Of a stretch of 64,000 nucleotides of DNA, positions 8,006 through 17,320 are shown in pieces. Origin of the DNA: Novosphingobium aquimarinum (GTDB lineage Bacteria > Pseudomonadota > Alphaproteobacteria > Sphingomonadales > Sphingomonadaceae); the NCBI RefSeq assembly GCF_009746585.1, contig NZ_WRPO01000021.1, forward strand, positions 1 to 64,000, read 5' to 3'. Position 1 is the stretch's first letter; the number at the start of each line of letters is the position of its first letter. Position numbers and translations under genes: made by a program. Under the pieces are notes generated by a model. The model ran no database searches. It was given only the letters and a program-made list of their open reading frames with translations, and was not told the origin of the DNA.

Positions 8006-8780
8006 ATGCCGAGATCATCGAAGCGACGTGAGGCAAACAAGTCCCCGGCGCGCGGTCGCGCAGAACTCGCAGCCGAGTTTCTGAAGCGCAATCGACAATA
8101 CCGATCCGAGCACGCGCGGATGCGACAACGCATCGCGCGCGGTGCCGTCGCCGAGGAAGCCGCCGAGGCGGCCTTCGCCCGGCGATGGGGGTTGTCCTTT
8201 CGCTTATGCGCCGGATGACCTCGACAGGACGATTGTCTGGCGTCCTGAGCTGACCGCGGTCACCGTCATCCTGGATACAGCGCCGGAAGGGTTCGACGCT
8301 GCAATTGGCGTCGAGCCGCGTTCGCTCGGCGCGCTGCTTGTCGACGATGCAGGCATCGACGGACGCCATGTCGTCGTTGCCGACGACGCCGGTGATCACT
8401 GGCTGTGGCTGCGCGATCCCGCACCCGACAAACCTCTCGCTGCGATCGTTCCGCTTGACAAGGATTTCGTCACACGAATGACGAGCCTGCTGCGCTTCTA
8501 CCGTCGCCTGTTCGACAAGGAACCGGGCCCGCCGCCGCGCGGATGGCCGCTCAGCGCCTATCGGCTTGCGCGCCTCGATCTGATGCTGCGCGCGCTCGAT
8601 TTGCGCGAGGCGGGCGCGACCTATCGCGAGATCGCGGTGGCGCTGGGGCGCGATGACGATGCGAAATTGCCCGCCACCGAGTGGAAATCGTCTGCCGGAC
8701 GCTCCTTCGTCATCCGGCTCGTGCGGGACGCCACGGCCATAATGAACGGCGATTATCGCAAGCTGTTGCGCATCCGCTGA
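8006..8780 (+). pseudogene. DUF6499/DUF2285 regulator-like gene with a frameshift
   Basis: The first part (8006-8218 frame) encodes the DUF6499-type segment ELAAEFLKRNRQYR...EEAAEAAFARRWGLSF. The continuation (APDDLDRTIVWRPEL through the DUF2285-like C-terminus ending at 8780) is in a different frame. Comparison with the intact homologue at 46768-47547 puts the break near 8190-8196, where removing one C would give WGLSFAYAPDD. The start has a good ribosome site (GGAGG at 7996-8000). This is a true inactivating indel, a sequencing error, or less likely programmed slippage. Such proteins are thought to be DNA-binding backbone factors. Confidence 0.75.
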
Positions 8781-8884
8781 TTCTGGCGGGGGTGGTCACA
8801 TCGGCGCCATCGCAGATCTTCATACTCCATCGCGCCGCTCGCGATCCGCCACAAACGCCTCCTGCCGCCCGTGACCGCAGGAGT

Positions 8885-9157
8885 ATGACCTTGGCCGATA
8901 CGACGAACAATCTTCCCCCGCGCTATCTGCGGACGCCCGAAGCCGCGCGCTTTCTCGGCCTGTCCGGCCGGACGCTCGAAAAGCACCGCTATTTCGGAAC
9001 CGGCCCTGCTTATCGCCGGATCGGCGGGCGGGTGATCTATTCGGTCGACGATCTTCAAGCCTGGGCTGATCTCGGCATCAAGCATTCGACCAGCGATCCC
9101 GGCCAGGACGATCTCCTGCCGCGCGAAGGCTCGGCATTCGCCCGGAGCCGCAAATGA
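8885..9157 (+). CDS. AlpA/excisionase-like HTH DNA-binding protein
   Basis: A 90-residue protein with a MerR-like winged HTH of the AlpA/excisionase class: RYLRTPEAARFLGLSGRTLEKHRYFGTGPAYRRIGGRVIYSVDDLQAW (residues about 12-60). These proteins bend DNA in excision or regulate transfer and integrase genes. The ATG at 8885 matches the start of its homologue at 47666. It shares ATGA with the DUF2840 gene; in element B a repA gene lies between the two, so element A has lost it or never had it. Confidence 0.85.
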   Translation: MTLADTTNNLPPRYLRTPEAARFLGLSGRTLEKHRYFGTGPAYRRIGGRVIYSVDDLQAWADLGIKHSTSDPGQDDLLPREGSAFARSRK

Positions 9158-9654
9158 CGCGCGCGCCGGTGAGCCTCCGAACGCTCGATCCGGACGGTCT
9201 GACGCATGTCGAACTGACCTGGATCGAGAAGCGGATCGAGCACTGGATCCGCTTCGGCCGCGTGGCCAAGGATCAGATTATCGATCGCCGTCGGCGTATC
9301 GTCAGCTTCCGTCCTGGTGCGATCTTCGCGTTCGTCCGCTGGGCGGCCAACGATTACGGAACGATCATGTCGCGCATCGATGTGGTGCGTGCGGTTGCCG
9401 CGAACGAGCCGTTCACGACGCTGCCGTTTGTTCGTCCCGGTGGCGAGATTCTGCTCTCTATCCAGGGCTGGCCGAAGGTTTCGAAGGTGCTCGCCGCCAT
9501 CGATACAACCGATGCGGCGGGCGTCGATCCGTGCGACGCCGCGCCCGATCACTGGCGCCATGTTCACAACCGGATCACCGCCGGACAGGAGCCGCGACCT
9601 TACACGCTGGAGCGCCACCGTGCCTGGCTCAAGCGGCGGAAGACCGGAGGATGA
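9154..9654 (+). CDS. DUF2840 family protein
   Basis: A 166-residue protein with the typical sequence LTHVELTWIEKRIEHWIRFG, FRPGAIFAFVRWAANDYGT and PCDAAPDHWRHVHNRI. DUF2840 genes lie directly upstream of traF in proteobacterial ICEs and IncP-like plasmids; the function is unknown. It overlaps the AlpA-like gene by four bases and its stop overlaps the traF start (ATGA), so it is part of one transfer operon. A close homologue is at 49078. Confidence 0.9.
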   Translation: MTRAPVSLRTLDPDGLTHVELTWIEKRIEHWIRFGRVAKDQIIDRRRRIVSFRPGAIFAFVRWAANDYGTIMSRIDVVRAVAANEPFTTLPFVRPGGEILLSIQGWPKVSKVLAAIDTTDAAGVDPCDAAPDHWRHVHNRITAGQEPRPYTLERHRAWLKRRKTGG

Positions 9655-10208
9655 CCCGCCGGTTCTACATACGTGCGACGGCGATCGCCGCATCGCTGTT
9701 CGCTGCCGGCTATACCGCCATTGCGATCACCGATCCGCTGCCGCGCGTCATCTGGAACGCCAGCGCCAGCGTTCCGATCGGGTTCTATCGCGTCACGCCG
9801 GATAGCGATCCGCCAATTGGTTCGCTGGTCGCGGTCGCGCCGCCCGAGCAGCTCGCGCGCTGGATGACAGAGCGTGGTTATCTCGGCGAGAACGTACCGC
9901 TTCTGAAGCATGTCGTCGCCAAGTCCGGCGCGCGTATATGCCGTATCGGCGACATCGTCAGCATCGATGCGCGCCCGGTTGCAATCGCACTTTCCAGCGA
10001 CAGGCTCGGGCGTCCACTGCCTGTCTGGCAGGGCTGCCGCACGCTTCGCGATGACGAAATTTTCCTCCTCAATCCTGCGCATCCCGACAGTCTCGACGGC
10101 CGCTATTTTGGTCCGTTGGATGCGTCCGCCGTGCTCGGTCGTGCACGCCCGATCTCCAGCCGCGACGCCTCCGGCATGCCGATCGGACGGCGCTCCAACA
10201 CCCCCTGA
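9651..10208 (+). CDS. traF: TraF-type S26 signal peptidase (conjugal pilin maturation)
   Basis: A 185-residue membrane-anchored serine peptidase: an N-terminal membrane helix (residues about 8-28), the catalytic-Ser box WNASASVPIGFYRV (Ser in SVPIG), the catalytic-Lys box PLLKHVVAKSG and the C-terminal DGRYFGP box. TraF of RP4 processes and cyclises the TrbC pilin, and a TrbC gene is present downstream. Start ATG at 9651, preceded by GGAGG and overlapping the DUF2840 stop. Confidence 0.9.
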   Translation: MTRRFYIRATAIAASLFAAGYTAIAITDPLPRVIWNASASVPIGFYRVTPDSDPPIGSLVAVAPPEQLARWMTERGYLGENVPLLKHVVAKSGARICRIGDIVSIDARPVAIALSSDRLGRPLPVWQGCRTLRDDEIFLLNPAHPDSLDGRYFGPLDASAVLGRARPISSRDASGMPIGRRSNTP

Positions 10209-10244
10209 TTTCGCAACCCATCCAATCCACGAAAGGACATTCCC

Positions 10245-10580
10245 ATGCAGATCGGCAACTTCATCCGCACCGACAATGGTTATGAAGGCATGATCGAGAC
10301 GGCAACCCTCGATCTTCGTATCTCCATCGTTCCGGCCGAACGGAACGATGCCGACAAAGCACCCGACTGGCGCGTCCATCGCGGTTCCGATGCCGAAGGT
10401 CCAGAGATCGGCGCGGGCTGGAACGAGACCGGCGAGCGTGCGGGCGATTATGTCTCGCTGCGCATCGACGATCCCGCCTTCGCGCAACCCTTGCGTGCCG
10501 CGCTGTTCCGCAACGAGGTCGACGAGAGTTCCTGGGTGCTGCGCTGGACCCGGCCGCAACCGCGCCGCGGCCAGGACTGA
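10245..10580 (+). CDS. DUF736 family protein (second copy in element A)
   Basis: A 111-residue DUF736 protein of the IGNF type, with DWRVHRG, GAGWNETGERAGDYVSLRIDDP and a C-terminal VLRWTR. It sits between traF and the transglycosylase, the same position as 50152-50484 in element B. GAAAGGA precedes the ATG. The function is unknown. It is more divergent from the MATIG-type copies than those are from each other. Confidence 0.9.
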   Translation: MQIGNFIRTDNGYEGMIETATLDLRISIVPAERNDADKAPDWRVHRGSDAEGPEIGAGWNETGERAGDYVSLRIDDPAFAQPLRAALFRNEVDESSWVLRWTRPQPRRGQD

Positions 10581-10584
10581 GCTT

Positions 10585-11340
10585 GTGCACTCGCGCCATC
10601 TATTCCCTGCCATCCTGCTGCTCGTTGGCTTCACGTCGCCCAGCATTGTCCGGGCGCAGGATATGCCTGCGAACCGCGAGTCGGCGAGCCATCCCTATGC
10701 GGGCCACGTCGCCGAAGGCGCCCATCGCTTCGGCATCCCGGCAGCGTGGATATGGGCGGTGATGCGCGTCGAGTCCGGCGGCAGGCGTACCGCCATATCG
10801 CACGCCGGTGCGATGGGCCTGATGCAGATCATGCCCGGCACCTGGGCACAGCTGCGCGTACGCCATCGCCTCGGGTCCGATCCGTTCGACCCGCGTGATA
10901 ACATCATGGCGGGCGCAGCGTATTTGCGGTCGATGTACGACCGCTATGGCAATGTGACCGCGATGCTGGCGGCCTATAACGCGGGGCCGGGTCGCTACGA
11001 TCAGTACCTATCGCGCGAACGTCCGCTTCCCGCCGAGACGCGCGCATACCTTAGAAGGCTAGCGTCGATATCGGGCTCTTCGGGCGCCGCGCAGGTAGTG
11101 ACGGCGCCGCCTGTCGATCCGCATGTCTGGCGCCGCGCCGGACTGTTCGTTCGCACTGCGAGCACCGCCGGACTGTCTCCCACGCCGCCGCCGACCGGCA
11201 TGGTCGCTGCATCTGACGGTGCTCGCGATATGCAGTCTGAGCGTGCGCAAACCGTGCACGATGACGCGTCGGCGCTGCAATCACCCGCGCCGACGGACAC
11301 GCTGTTCGTCCCTCGCGCCGGCACGGGCCGACCGCAATGA
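10585..11340 (+). CDS. Lytic transglycosylase (VirB1/TrbN-like)
   Basis: A roughly 251-residue exported muramidase. The signal peptide is about residues 1-25 (ending VRAQ), followed by an SLT domain: WIWAVMRVESGG (catalytic Glu), GAMGLMQIMPGTW and MLAAYNAGPGRYDQYL. It opens peptidoglycan for assembly of the transfer channel. The start is probably the GTG at 10585, four bases after the DUF736 stop, because no ATG gives a complete signal peptide. The C-terminal 80 residues are low-complexity Pro/Ala/Thr. Confidence 0.88.
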   Translation: MHSRHLFPAILLLVGFTSPSIVRAQDMPANRESASHPYAGHVAEGAHRFGIPAAWIWAVMRVESGGRRTAISHAGAMGLMQIMPGTWAQLRVRHRLGSDPFDPRDNIMAGAAYLRSMYDRYGNVTAMLAAYNAGPGRYDQYLSRERPLPAETRAYLRRLASISGSSGAAQVVTAPPVDPHVWRRAGLFVRTASTAGLSPTPPPTGMVAASDGARDMQSERAQTVHDDASALQSPAPTDTLFVPRAGTGRPQ

Positions 11341-11396
11341 TCCCGGCTGTCTGCGTCATCATATCTCCACCTGTTCAGAAGGGAGGAGGAGCTGGA

Positions 11397-11441
11397 AAAC
11401 GGGGTGGGAGACGATTGCAAGATACAAGGCGCACCCCGTTT
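11397..11441. repeat. 10-bp inverted repeat between transglycosylase and relaxase genes
   Basis: AAACGGGGTG (11397-11406) and its exact complement (11432-11441) are 25 bases apart in the 238-bp gap before the relaxase gene. The position makes it a candidate for part of oriT or a transcription terminator; I see no nick-site consensus that decides it. Confidence 0.35.
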
Positions 11442-11578
11442 CGCCGAAAAGTCTATGGATTTCCGTGGCTTAACATGAGGGCGTCGGTCGACGAGCGTGC
11501 CGCTCGGAAGGAAAAGGCCAGCAAAAACAATGCAATTCATGGCACCATAGGCGATTTTTGGCGGAAAGCGGTTCGGCT

Positions 11579-13336
11579 ATGAGCGAGGACCACGACTTCC
11601 GCATCCGGCCGGGCAAGGCGAGGCGCAGCAAGGCGGGAGCGCGCAATACGCGAGGCCTGGTCGCCGAGGTGCTGCGCGTCGCCGCACTCCATGGTGGAGC
11701 GAAGCGTGCGGGCTGGGGCGGACTGCGCCGACGCGGCCAGTCGAACTTCGGCCAAGGGCGCACGGCCTTCGCGCGCAGCCGTCTGTTCGGCTCGGGCCGG
11801 CGCGTGCTGGTGAAAGCGCTGCCTGTCCGCCACCGCATCGGCGGGCGGCGCATGGCGCCGCTGTCCGCGCACGTCTCCTATTTGAAGCGTGAAGGCGTCA
11901 CCCGCGATGGCTCGCCAGCGCGCATGTTCGATGCCGAGTCTGATCGGGCGGACACGTCCGCTTTCGCCGAGCGCTGCAAGGATGATCGGCATCACTTTCG
12001 GATCATCGTCTCGCCCGAGGACGCAGCCGAGCTGACCGACTTGCGTGAATACACTCGCGATCTCGTGCGCCAGATGGAGACGGACCTCGACACTCGGCTC
12101 GAATGGATCGCGGTCGATCATTGGAACACCGACAATCCGCACGTCCATCTGCTGTTGCGCGGCGTCAACGAGCATGGCGCCGATCTCGTCATCGCCCGCG
12201 ACTATATCGGCCAAGGGCTGCGCTCGCGCGCCGAGGAGCTGGCCTTCGCCGAGCTGGGACCGAAGCCCGAGCACGAAGTCCAGCGCGCCCTCGATCGCGA
12301 TTTGACGGCCGAACGCTGGACCCGCCTCGATACCGAGATCGGCCGCGCTGCCGACGAACTTGGCGTGATCGATCTGCGTCCCGAACGTCCCGGTCCGGAC
12401 GATCCGCGCCTCCGCCGGCTGATGATCGGTCGCTTGCAATATCTGGAGACGATGGGTCTCGCCGCCGAAAGCGAGCCCGGCGACTGGGCCGTTGCAGAGG
12501 GTGCACAAACCAAGCTGCGCGAGTTGGGCGCGCGTGGCGACATCATCCGCACGATTGGCGCGGCGCTGAAAGATCACGGGCAGGATCGACCGCTCGACAG
12601 CTATGCCGTCGTGATCGGCGCGCCCGAGAAACCGATCGCCGGAAGGCTGATCGACAAGGGATTGCAAGACGAGTTGACCGGCACAGCCTATGCCGTGATC
12701 GACGGAACCGACGGCCGCACGCATCATGTCCGCATGCCGGGCATCGAGGCGCTGGAGTACAGCCCGGCGCTCGGCGGCATCGTAGAGCTGCGCGCGATCG
12801 CAAGGCGGGACGGCAAGGGGGCGATGCCATTCCTCGCTACACGTTCCGATCTCGATCTTAAGAGCCAAGTCAAAGCAGAGGGTGCGAGCTGGCTCGACCA
12901 TCGGCTCATCGAGCGCGGCAAGGATGTAGCGGACACCGGCTTTGGTGCCGAGGTGCGCCGCGCCATGGATGCGCGCACCGACCATCTCGTGAGCGAAGGG
13001 CTGGCTCGGCGCTTCGGCGAGAGAACCGTGTTCGAGCGCGGGATGCTCGACACGCTACGCAAGCGCGAGATCGATAAGGTCGGCGCGAAACTCGCCAGCG
13101 AGACCGGTTTGACCCACCGCAGAACGGAGCCCGGCGAAAAGATCGCGGGCGTCGTGCGCCAGCGCCTAGCGCTCGCCTCGGGTCGCTTCGCCATGATCGA
13201 TGACGGCCTCGGCTTCCGCCTTGTGCCCTGGTCGAACGGCCTCGAACGCCAGCTTGGCCAGCAGGTGTCGGGCGTCGTCCGGAGCGGCGGCGGCCTCGAT
13301 CTCATGCTCGGCCGCAAGCGCGGCCTCGGCCGGTAA
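11579..13336 (+). CDS. VirD2-like relaxase with DUF3363 domain
   Basis: A 585-residue relaxase/mobilisation nuclease. The N-terminal third has SYLKREGVTRDG (a Tyr fits the nicking residue), DRHHFRIIVSPED and DHWNTDNPHVHLLLRG, the metal-binding His cluster of P-type relaxases. The rest is the DUF3363 region. It would nick oriT and pilot the strand to TraG. The ATG at 11579 gives MSEDHDFRIRP, matching the start of the homologue at 51659; a TTG at 11558 is possible. The upstream 238 bases are where oriT should be. Confidence 0.92.
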   Translation: MSEDHDFRIRPGKARRSKAGARNTRGLVAEVLRVAALHGGAKRAGWGGLRRRGQSNFGQGRTAFARSRLFGSGRRVLVKALPVRHRIGGRRMAPLSAHVSYLKREGVTRDGSPARMFDAESDRADTSAFAERCKDDRHHFRIIVSPEDAAELTDLREYTRDLVRQMETDLDTRLEWIAVDHWNTDNPHVHLLLRGVNEHGADLVIARDYIGQGLRSRAEELAFAELGPKPEHEVQRALDRDLTAERWTRLDTEIGRAADELGVIDLRPERPGPDDPRLRRLMIGRLQYLETMGLAAESEPGDWAVAEGAQTKLRELGARGDIIRTIGAALKDHGQDRPLDSYAVVIGAPEKPIAGRLIDKGLQDELTGTAYAVIDGTDGRTHHVRMPGIEALEYSPALGGIVELRAIARRDGKGAMPFLATRSDLDLKSQVKAEGASWLDHRLIERGKDVADTGFGAEVRRAMDARTDHLVSEGLARRFGERTVFERGMLDTLRKREIDKVGAKLASETGLTHRRTEPGEKIAGVVRQRLALASGRFAMIDDGLGFRLVPWSNGLERQLGQQVSGVVRSGGGLDLMLGRKRGLGR

Positions 13337-13356
13337 CCCGGGAAGAGGAGATGGCC

Positions 13357-15330
13357 ATGTCCGCCACGAAAATCCTGTGGGGCCAGATCATCATTGTTTT
13401 CCTGATCGTGCTTGCCGCCGTGTGGGGCGCGACGCAATGGACCGCCGCCGCGCTCGCATATCAGTCCGAACTCGGGCCACCGTGGTTCATGCTCGGCGAT
13501 TGGCGCGTCTATCCGCCTCCAGCCTTCTTCTGGTGGTGGTTCTCGTTCGACGCCTACGCACCCGAAATCTTCAAGACCGGCGCATTTATCGCCGCATCGG
13601 GCGGGTTCGCCTCGATCGCCGTCGCCATCGGCATGTCGGTCTGGCGCGCGCGCGAACTCAAGAACGCCGAGACCTACGGCTCGGCGCGCTGGGCGACCGA
13701 ACGAGAGGTTCGCGTCGCTGGGTTACTCGGCAATAACGGCGTGGTGTTGGGCAAGCTGAGCCGCGACTATCTCCGCCACGACGGCCCCGAGCATGTGCTG
13801 TGCTTCGCACCGACCCGGAGCGGCAAGGGTGTGGGACTCGTAATACCGTCCCTTCTGACCTGGCCGGGCTCGGCGATCGTGCACGACATCAAGGGCGAGA
13901 ACTGGCAGCTCACCGCAGGCTTCCGCTCGCGCCACGGCCGGGTGCTGCTGTTCGATCCGACCAATGCCGCCTCGGCAGCCTACAATCCGCTGCTGGAGGT
14001 GCGGCGAGGCCAATGGGAGGTGCGCGACGTGCAGAACGTCGCGGACGTGCTGGTCGATCCCGAAGGCAGTCTCGAGCGCCGGAACCACTGGGAGAAGACA
14101 TCTCACTCGCTGCTGGTCGGCGCGATCCTCCATGTCCTTTATGCGGAAGCAGACAAGACGCTCGCCGGGGTGGCGTCCTTCCTTTCCGACCCCTCGCGCA
14201 CGATCGAGCAGACGCTGGCCGCGATGATGGCGACGCCGCACTTGGGGCAGGCTGGCGTGCATCCCGTCGTCGCCAGCGCGGCGCGCGAGCTCTTAAACAA
14301 GTCGGACAACGAGCGTTCGGGCGTGCTCAGCACGGCCATGTCCTTCCTTGGCCTCTACCGCGATCCCGTCGTTGCGCAGGTCACGCGCGCCTGCCAGTGG
14401 CGCATAGCGGATCTGGTCGAGGGCGAGCGGCCGGCGACGCTCTATCTGGTTGTGCCGCCCAGCGACATCTCGCGCACCAAGCCGCTGATCCGCCTTATCC
14501 TCAATCAGATCGGGCGCCGACTGACCGAGGAGCTGACCCCGAAGCAGAGCCGCCATCGCGTACTGCTGATGCTCGACGAGTTTCCGGCGCTAGGCCGGCT
14601 CGACTTCTTCGAGAGCGCACTGGCGTTCATGGCGGGCTACGGCCTCAAGGCATTCCTGATCGCTCAATCGCTCAACCAGATCGAGAAGGCTTACGGGCCG
14701 AACAACGCGATCCTCGATAACTGCCATGTGCGGGTGAGCTTCGCCACCAACGACGAGCGGACCGCCAAGCGGGTGTCGGACGCGCTCGGCACTGCAACCG
14801 AGATGCGGGCGATGAAGAATTATGCCGGGCATCGCCTCTCGCCGTGGCTGGGGCATTTGATGGTGTCGCGGCAGGAGACCGGGCGCCAATTGCTGACCCC
14901 CGGCGAGGTCATGCAGTTGCCGCCGGACGACGAGATCGTGATGGTCGCGGGCGTCCATCCGATCCGGGCGAAGAAGGCGCGCTATTTCAAGGATCGAAGG
15001 TTCGCGGAGCGGATTATCGACGCGCCGACGCCATCGGTAGCACCGATCCGGCCTGACGACTGGACCGGACGAACGGCCGCAGCTGAGCTGAAGCAGGTCG
15101 CGCGCATCGGTGGTGATGCCGAAGATACCGCCAATGGCGGATTACGCCGCGAACCCGAGCTGCCCGAACATGTCGATGTCGCGAAGGAGAAGGACGCCTC
15201 GCCCGCAGAAGAGTTTGCGATCGTCGAAGACGATCCCGACGAGGTGGCGCGTGCCTCGGCATTACGCCGACGTGCGCAAGGACTGGCACGCCAAGCCTCA
15301 CTCAATCCGAACGACGGCATCGATCTTTAG
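13357..15330 (+). CDS. traG: TraG/VirD4-type coupling protein
   Basis: A 657-residue T4SS coupling ATPase: two N-terminal membrane helices (about 8-28 and 72-92), Walker A APTRSGKGVG (about 149-158) and Walker B LLMLDEFPALGRLDF (about 401-415). It links the relaxosome to the channel and pumps DNA. GAGGAG at 13345-13350 favours the ATG at 13357 over the one at 13351. It follows the relaxase by 20 bases and is followed by an RHH gene. A close homologue is at 53410. Confidence 0.93.
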   Translation: MSATKILWGQIIIVFLIVLAAVWGATQWTAAALAYQSELGPPWFMLGDWRVYPPPAFFWWWFSFDAYAPEIFKTGAFIAASGGFASIAVAIGMSVWRARELKNAETYGSARWATEREVRVAGLLGNNGVVLGKLSRDYLRHDGPEHVLCFAPTRSGKGVGLVIPSLLTWPGSAIVHDIKGENWQLTAGFRSRHGRVLLFDPTNAASAAYNPLLEVRRGQWEVRDVQNVADVLVDPEGSLERRNHWEKTSHSLLVGAILHVLYAEADKTLAGVASFLSDPSRTIEQTLAAMMATPHLGQAGVHPVVASAARELLNKSDNERSGVLSTAMSFLGLYRDPVVAQVTRACQWRIADLVEGERPATLYLVVPPSDISRTKPLIRLILNQIGRRLTEELTPKQSRHRVLLMLDEFPALGRLDFFESALAFMAGYGLKAFLIAQSLNQIEKAYGPNNAILDNCHVRVSFATNDERTAKRVSDALGTATEMRAMKNYAGHRLSPWLGHLMVSRQETGRQLLTPGEVMQLPPDDEIVMVAGVHPIRAKKARYFKDRRFAERIIDAPTPSVAPIRPDDWTGRTAAAELKQVARIGGDAEDTANGGLRREPELPEHVDVAKEKDASPAEEFAIVEDDPDEVARASALRRRAQGLARQASLNPNDGIDL

Positions 15331-15339
15331 GAGTTGACG

Positions 15340-15786
15340 ATGCGAACCCGGCTCAATGTGTATTTTCCACCCGAACTCGCCAAACAGGTCAGCGAACTGG
15401 CAATCCGCAAGCGCATCTCGCGTTCGGCCATCATCGAGGCGGCGGTCACGTCCTATATGTCACCCGACGGCTCCGACCGGCTCGAAGCTGCGTTTGCGCG
15501 CCGGATGGACCGGCTTTCGCGCCAGGTGCAGCGGCTCGAACGGAACACCGGTCTCACCACCGAGGCGCTCACGCTGTTCGTCCGGTTCTGGCTCTCCGTG
15601 ACGCCGCCATTGCCCGAAGAGGATCAGGCGGCCGCGCAGGTGAAAGGCCGCAAGCGCTATGAGGGTTTTGTCGAAACGCTCGGTCGGCGCTACGCGAGCG
15701 GCAAAAGCTTGATGGACGAAATCCCTGAGGATGTTTGGCCGCGTTCGTCTCCTGATCCGGAACAGGTCTACCCGAAATCAGAATGA
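15340..15786 (+). CDS. CopG-like ribbon-helix-helix protein downstream of traG
   Basis: A 148-residue protein with an N-terminal RHH motif (RLNVYFPPELAKQVSELAIRKRISRSAIIEAAV), then a coiled-coil-like middle and LTLFVRFWLS. It is probably an accessory relaxosome protein or regulator of the transfer operon. TAGGAG precedes the ATG at 15340. Its 3' end overlaps the convergent HxlR gene by 19 bases, marking the left junction of the cargo insertion. Counterpart at 55431. Confidence 0.85.
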   Translation: MRTRLNVYFPPELAKQVSELAIRKRISRSAIIEAAVTSYMSPDGSDRLEAAFARRMDRLSRQVQRLERNTGLTTEALTLFVRFWLSVTPPLPEEDQAAAQVKGRKRYEGFVETLGRRYASGKSLMDEIPEDVWPRSSPDPEQVYPKSE

Positions 15787-16223
15787 CCATTAGCTTGATC
15801 GTACCGGGTGCGGGCATGACCGACCATGTCGCGGTGTTCGTCGGCCCACCGTGCAAGAGGAGCTAACTGTGCCACGAGCGAACGCCCGAGATCGGTCAGC
15901 TCGTAATCGACTCGCGGCGGGATGGAGGGCGTCACCTCGCGAGTGACGTAACCGTCGCGTTCGAGCTTGCGCAAGGTCTGCGTCAGCATCCGCTGCGAGA
16001 CGTCCGGCACCAGCCGCTTGATCTGCGAGAACCGCTGCCGATCTGCCTTCAGACCGGCTAGGATCAGGATCGTCCACTTGTCGGCAATCCCCTTCAGAAC
16101 ATGGCGAACGGGACAGATCTCCGGATCGTATTCGCCCCGGTAGATGCCGTCGAGGTAATCGTCCGGCCAAGCGCGATCGGTTCCCTCCGGGGAACTAAGG
16201 CGAGAAATAGTGCCGTCTTCCAT
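15768..16223 (-). CDS. HxlR-family transcriptional regulator
   Basis: A 151-residue winged-HTH regulator with the HxlR pattern: CPVRHVLKGIADKWTILILAGL (the Cys of this class sits at the start of the HTH), RFSQIKRLVPDVSQRMLTQTLRKLERDGYVTREV and VDYELTDLG. It is divergent from the quinone oxidoreductase gene with a 71-bp shared control region, so it very likely controls it, perhaps responding to electrophiles through the Cys as in related QorR/YodB regulators. It is cargo, not transfer backbone. Confidence 0.88.
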   Translation of the reverse strand: MEDGTISRLSSPEGTDRAWPDDYLDGIYRGEYDPEICPVRHVLKGIADKWTILILAGLKADRQRFSQIKRLVPDVSQRMLTQTLRKLERDGYVTREVTPSIPPRVDYELTDLGRSLVAQLAPLARWADEHRDMVGHARTRYDQANGHSDFG

Positions 16224-16260
16224 AGTCTTGCTCCGCGGCTACAGTCCGGTCTCACATTGT

Positions 16261-16285
16261 AACCAAGTCTCGGCTCGGAACCAAG
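16261..16285. promoter_or_regulatory. AACCAAG direct repeat between hxlR and oxidoreductase genes
   Basis: AACCAAG occurs at 16261-16267 and 16279-16285, 18 bases apart, in the divergent 71-bp spacer. The second copy overlaps the ribosome-site region of the oxidoreductase gene. It is a candidate HxlR binding site. Confidence 0.3.
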
Positions 16286-16294
16286 GAGATCGTC

Positions 16295-17317
16295 ATGAAA
16301 GCTGCCATTATCACTCGGTTCGGGTTGCCCTCCGTGTTCCAGACAGTCGCCCTGCCTCGCCCAAAGCCTGGCGCGGGCGAGCTTCTGATCCGGGTCGAGG
16401 CGGCTGGGCTGAACCGTCTCGACCACTACATCCGTGAGGGTGGCGTGAACCCGAACCTTACCTTTCCGCACGTTCTGGGCTCCGACGCCGTCGGAATTGT
16501 GGAGGAAATGGGAGACGACGTCTCTGGCTTCTCCATCGGCGATCGTGTCATCCCGATGCCTGGCTATCCCACCGACCCGACCGACCTGGGTGCAGAAGTT
16601 TTGAGCACGTCGCGGTCGTACGCGATCCGCGGCCTCGCGGAGAACGGCAGCTATGCTGAATACATGACCGCACCCGCGCGCTGGTCGGTCAAAGCACCCA
16701 ATGAACTGTCGTCAGTCGACCTGGCGACGCTGCCGATGGCCCTTGTCACTGCGGTGCGAGCAGTCAAGGTCGTAGGCGGCGTGCGCGCGGGTGACACAGT
16801 TCTGATCCAGGCGGGCGCCTCGGGTACGGGCTCGTTCATGGTGCAGGTTGCGCGCGCCCTCGGCGCTCGCGTCGCTGCGACGGTTCGATCGGACTCCAAG
16901 CGCGCCTTCGTCGAGGAACTCGGCGCGGAACTCGTCGTCGGCATGGAGGATGGCGCGCTCGACAGGGTGCGCGAATGGTCGGGAGGAGGCGTCGACGTGG
17001 CCGTGGACAACCTGGGCGGTGCAAGCCTTGCTCGCTCCGTTGACGCAACGCGGCCACTCGGCCTGACGGTTCTAATGGGCAACGTGCTAGGGCTGGAATC
17101 AGTTCTGCGCGTCCGCGACGTGTTCTTTCCACAGAAGCGGATCGCCGGCACGCTCATGGGGGGTGTCGCGGATCTGGAGTGGGGGATTGAGGAGGTTCGC
17201 GCGGGGCGCATCCGCCCGACGCTCGATCGGACCTTCACGCTCGACGAGGCGGAAGCAGCCCACACGCGACTGGCGGCGGGCGACGCTGTAGGCAATATCG
17301 TCTTCGCGGTGTCCTGA
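16295..17317 (+). CDS. NADPH:quinone oxidoreductase/zinc-type dehydrogenase family protein (MDR)
   Basis: A 340-residue medium-chain dehydrogenase/reductase. The N-terminal GroES-like fold has PHVLGSDAVGIVEEMG (about 57-72); the Rossmann part has VLIQAGASGTGSFMVQVARALGA (about 169-191), binding NAD(P)H. The likely role is reduction of quinones or other electrophiles. AAGGAG precedes the ATG. It is divergent from hxlR and followed three bases later by a RidA-like gene, together a small stress-response cargo unit. Confidence 0.85.
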   Translation: MKAAIITRFGLPSVFQTVALPRPKPGAGELLIRVEAAGLNRLDHYIREGGVNPNLTFPHVLGSDAVGIVEEMGDDVSGFSIGDRVIPMPGYPTDPTDLGAEVLSTSRSYAIRGLAENGSYAEYMTAPARWSVKAPNELSSVDLATLPMALVTAVRAVKVVGGVRAGDTVLIQAGASGTGSFMVQVARALGARVAATVRSDSKRAFVEELGAELVVGMEDGALDRVREWSGGGVDVAVDNLGGASLARSVDATRPLGLTVLMGNVLGLESVLRVRDVFFPQKRIAGTLMGGVADLEWGIEEVRAGRIRPTLDRTFTLDEAEAAHTRLAAGDAVGNIVFAVS

Positions 17318-17320
17318 GCC

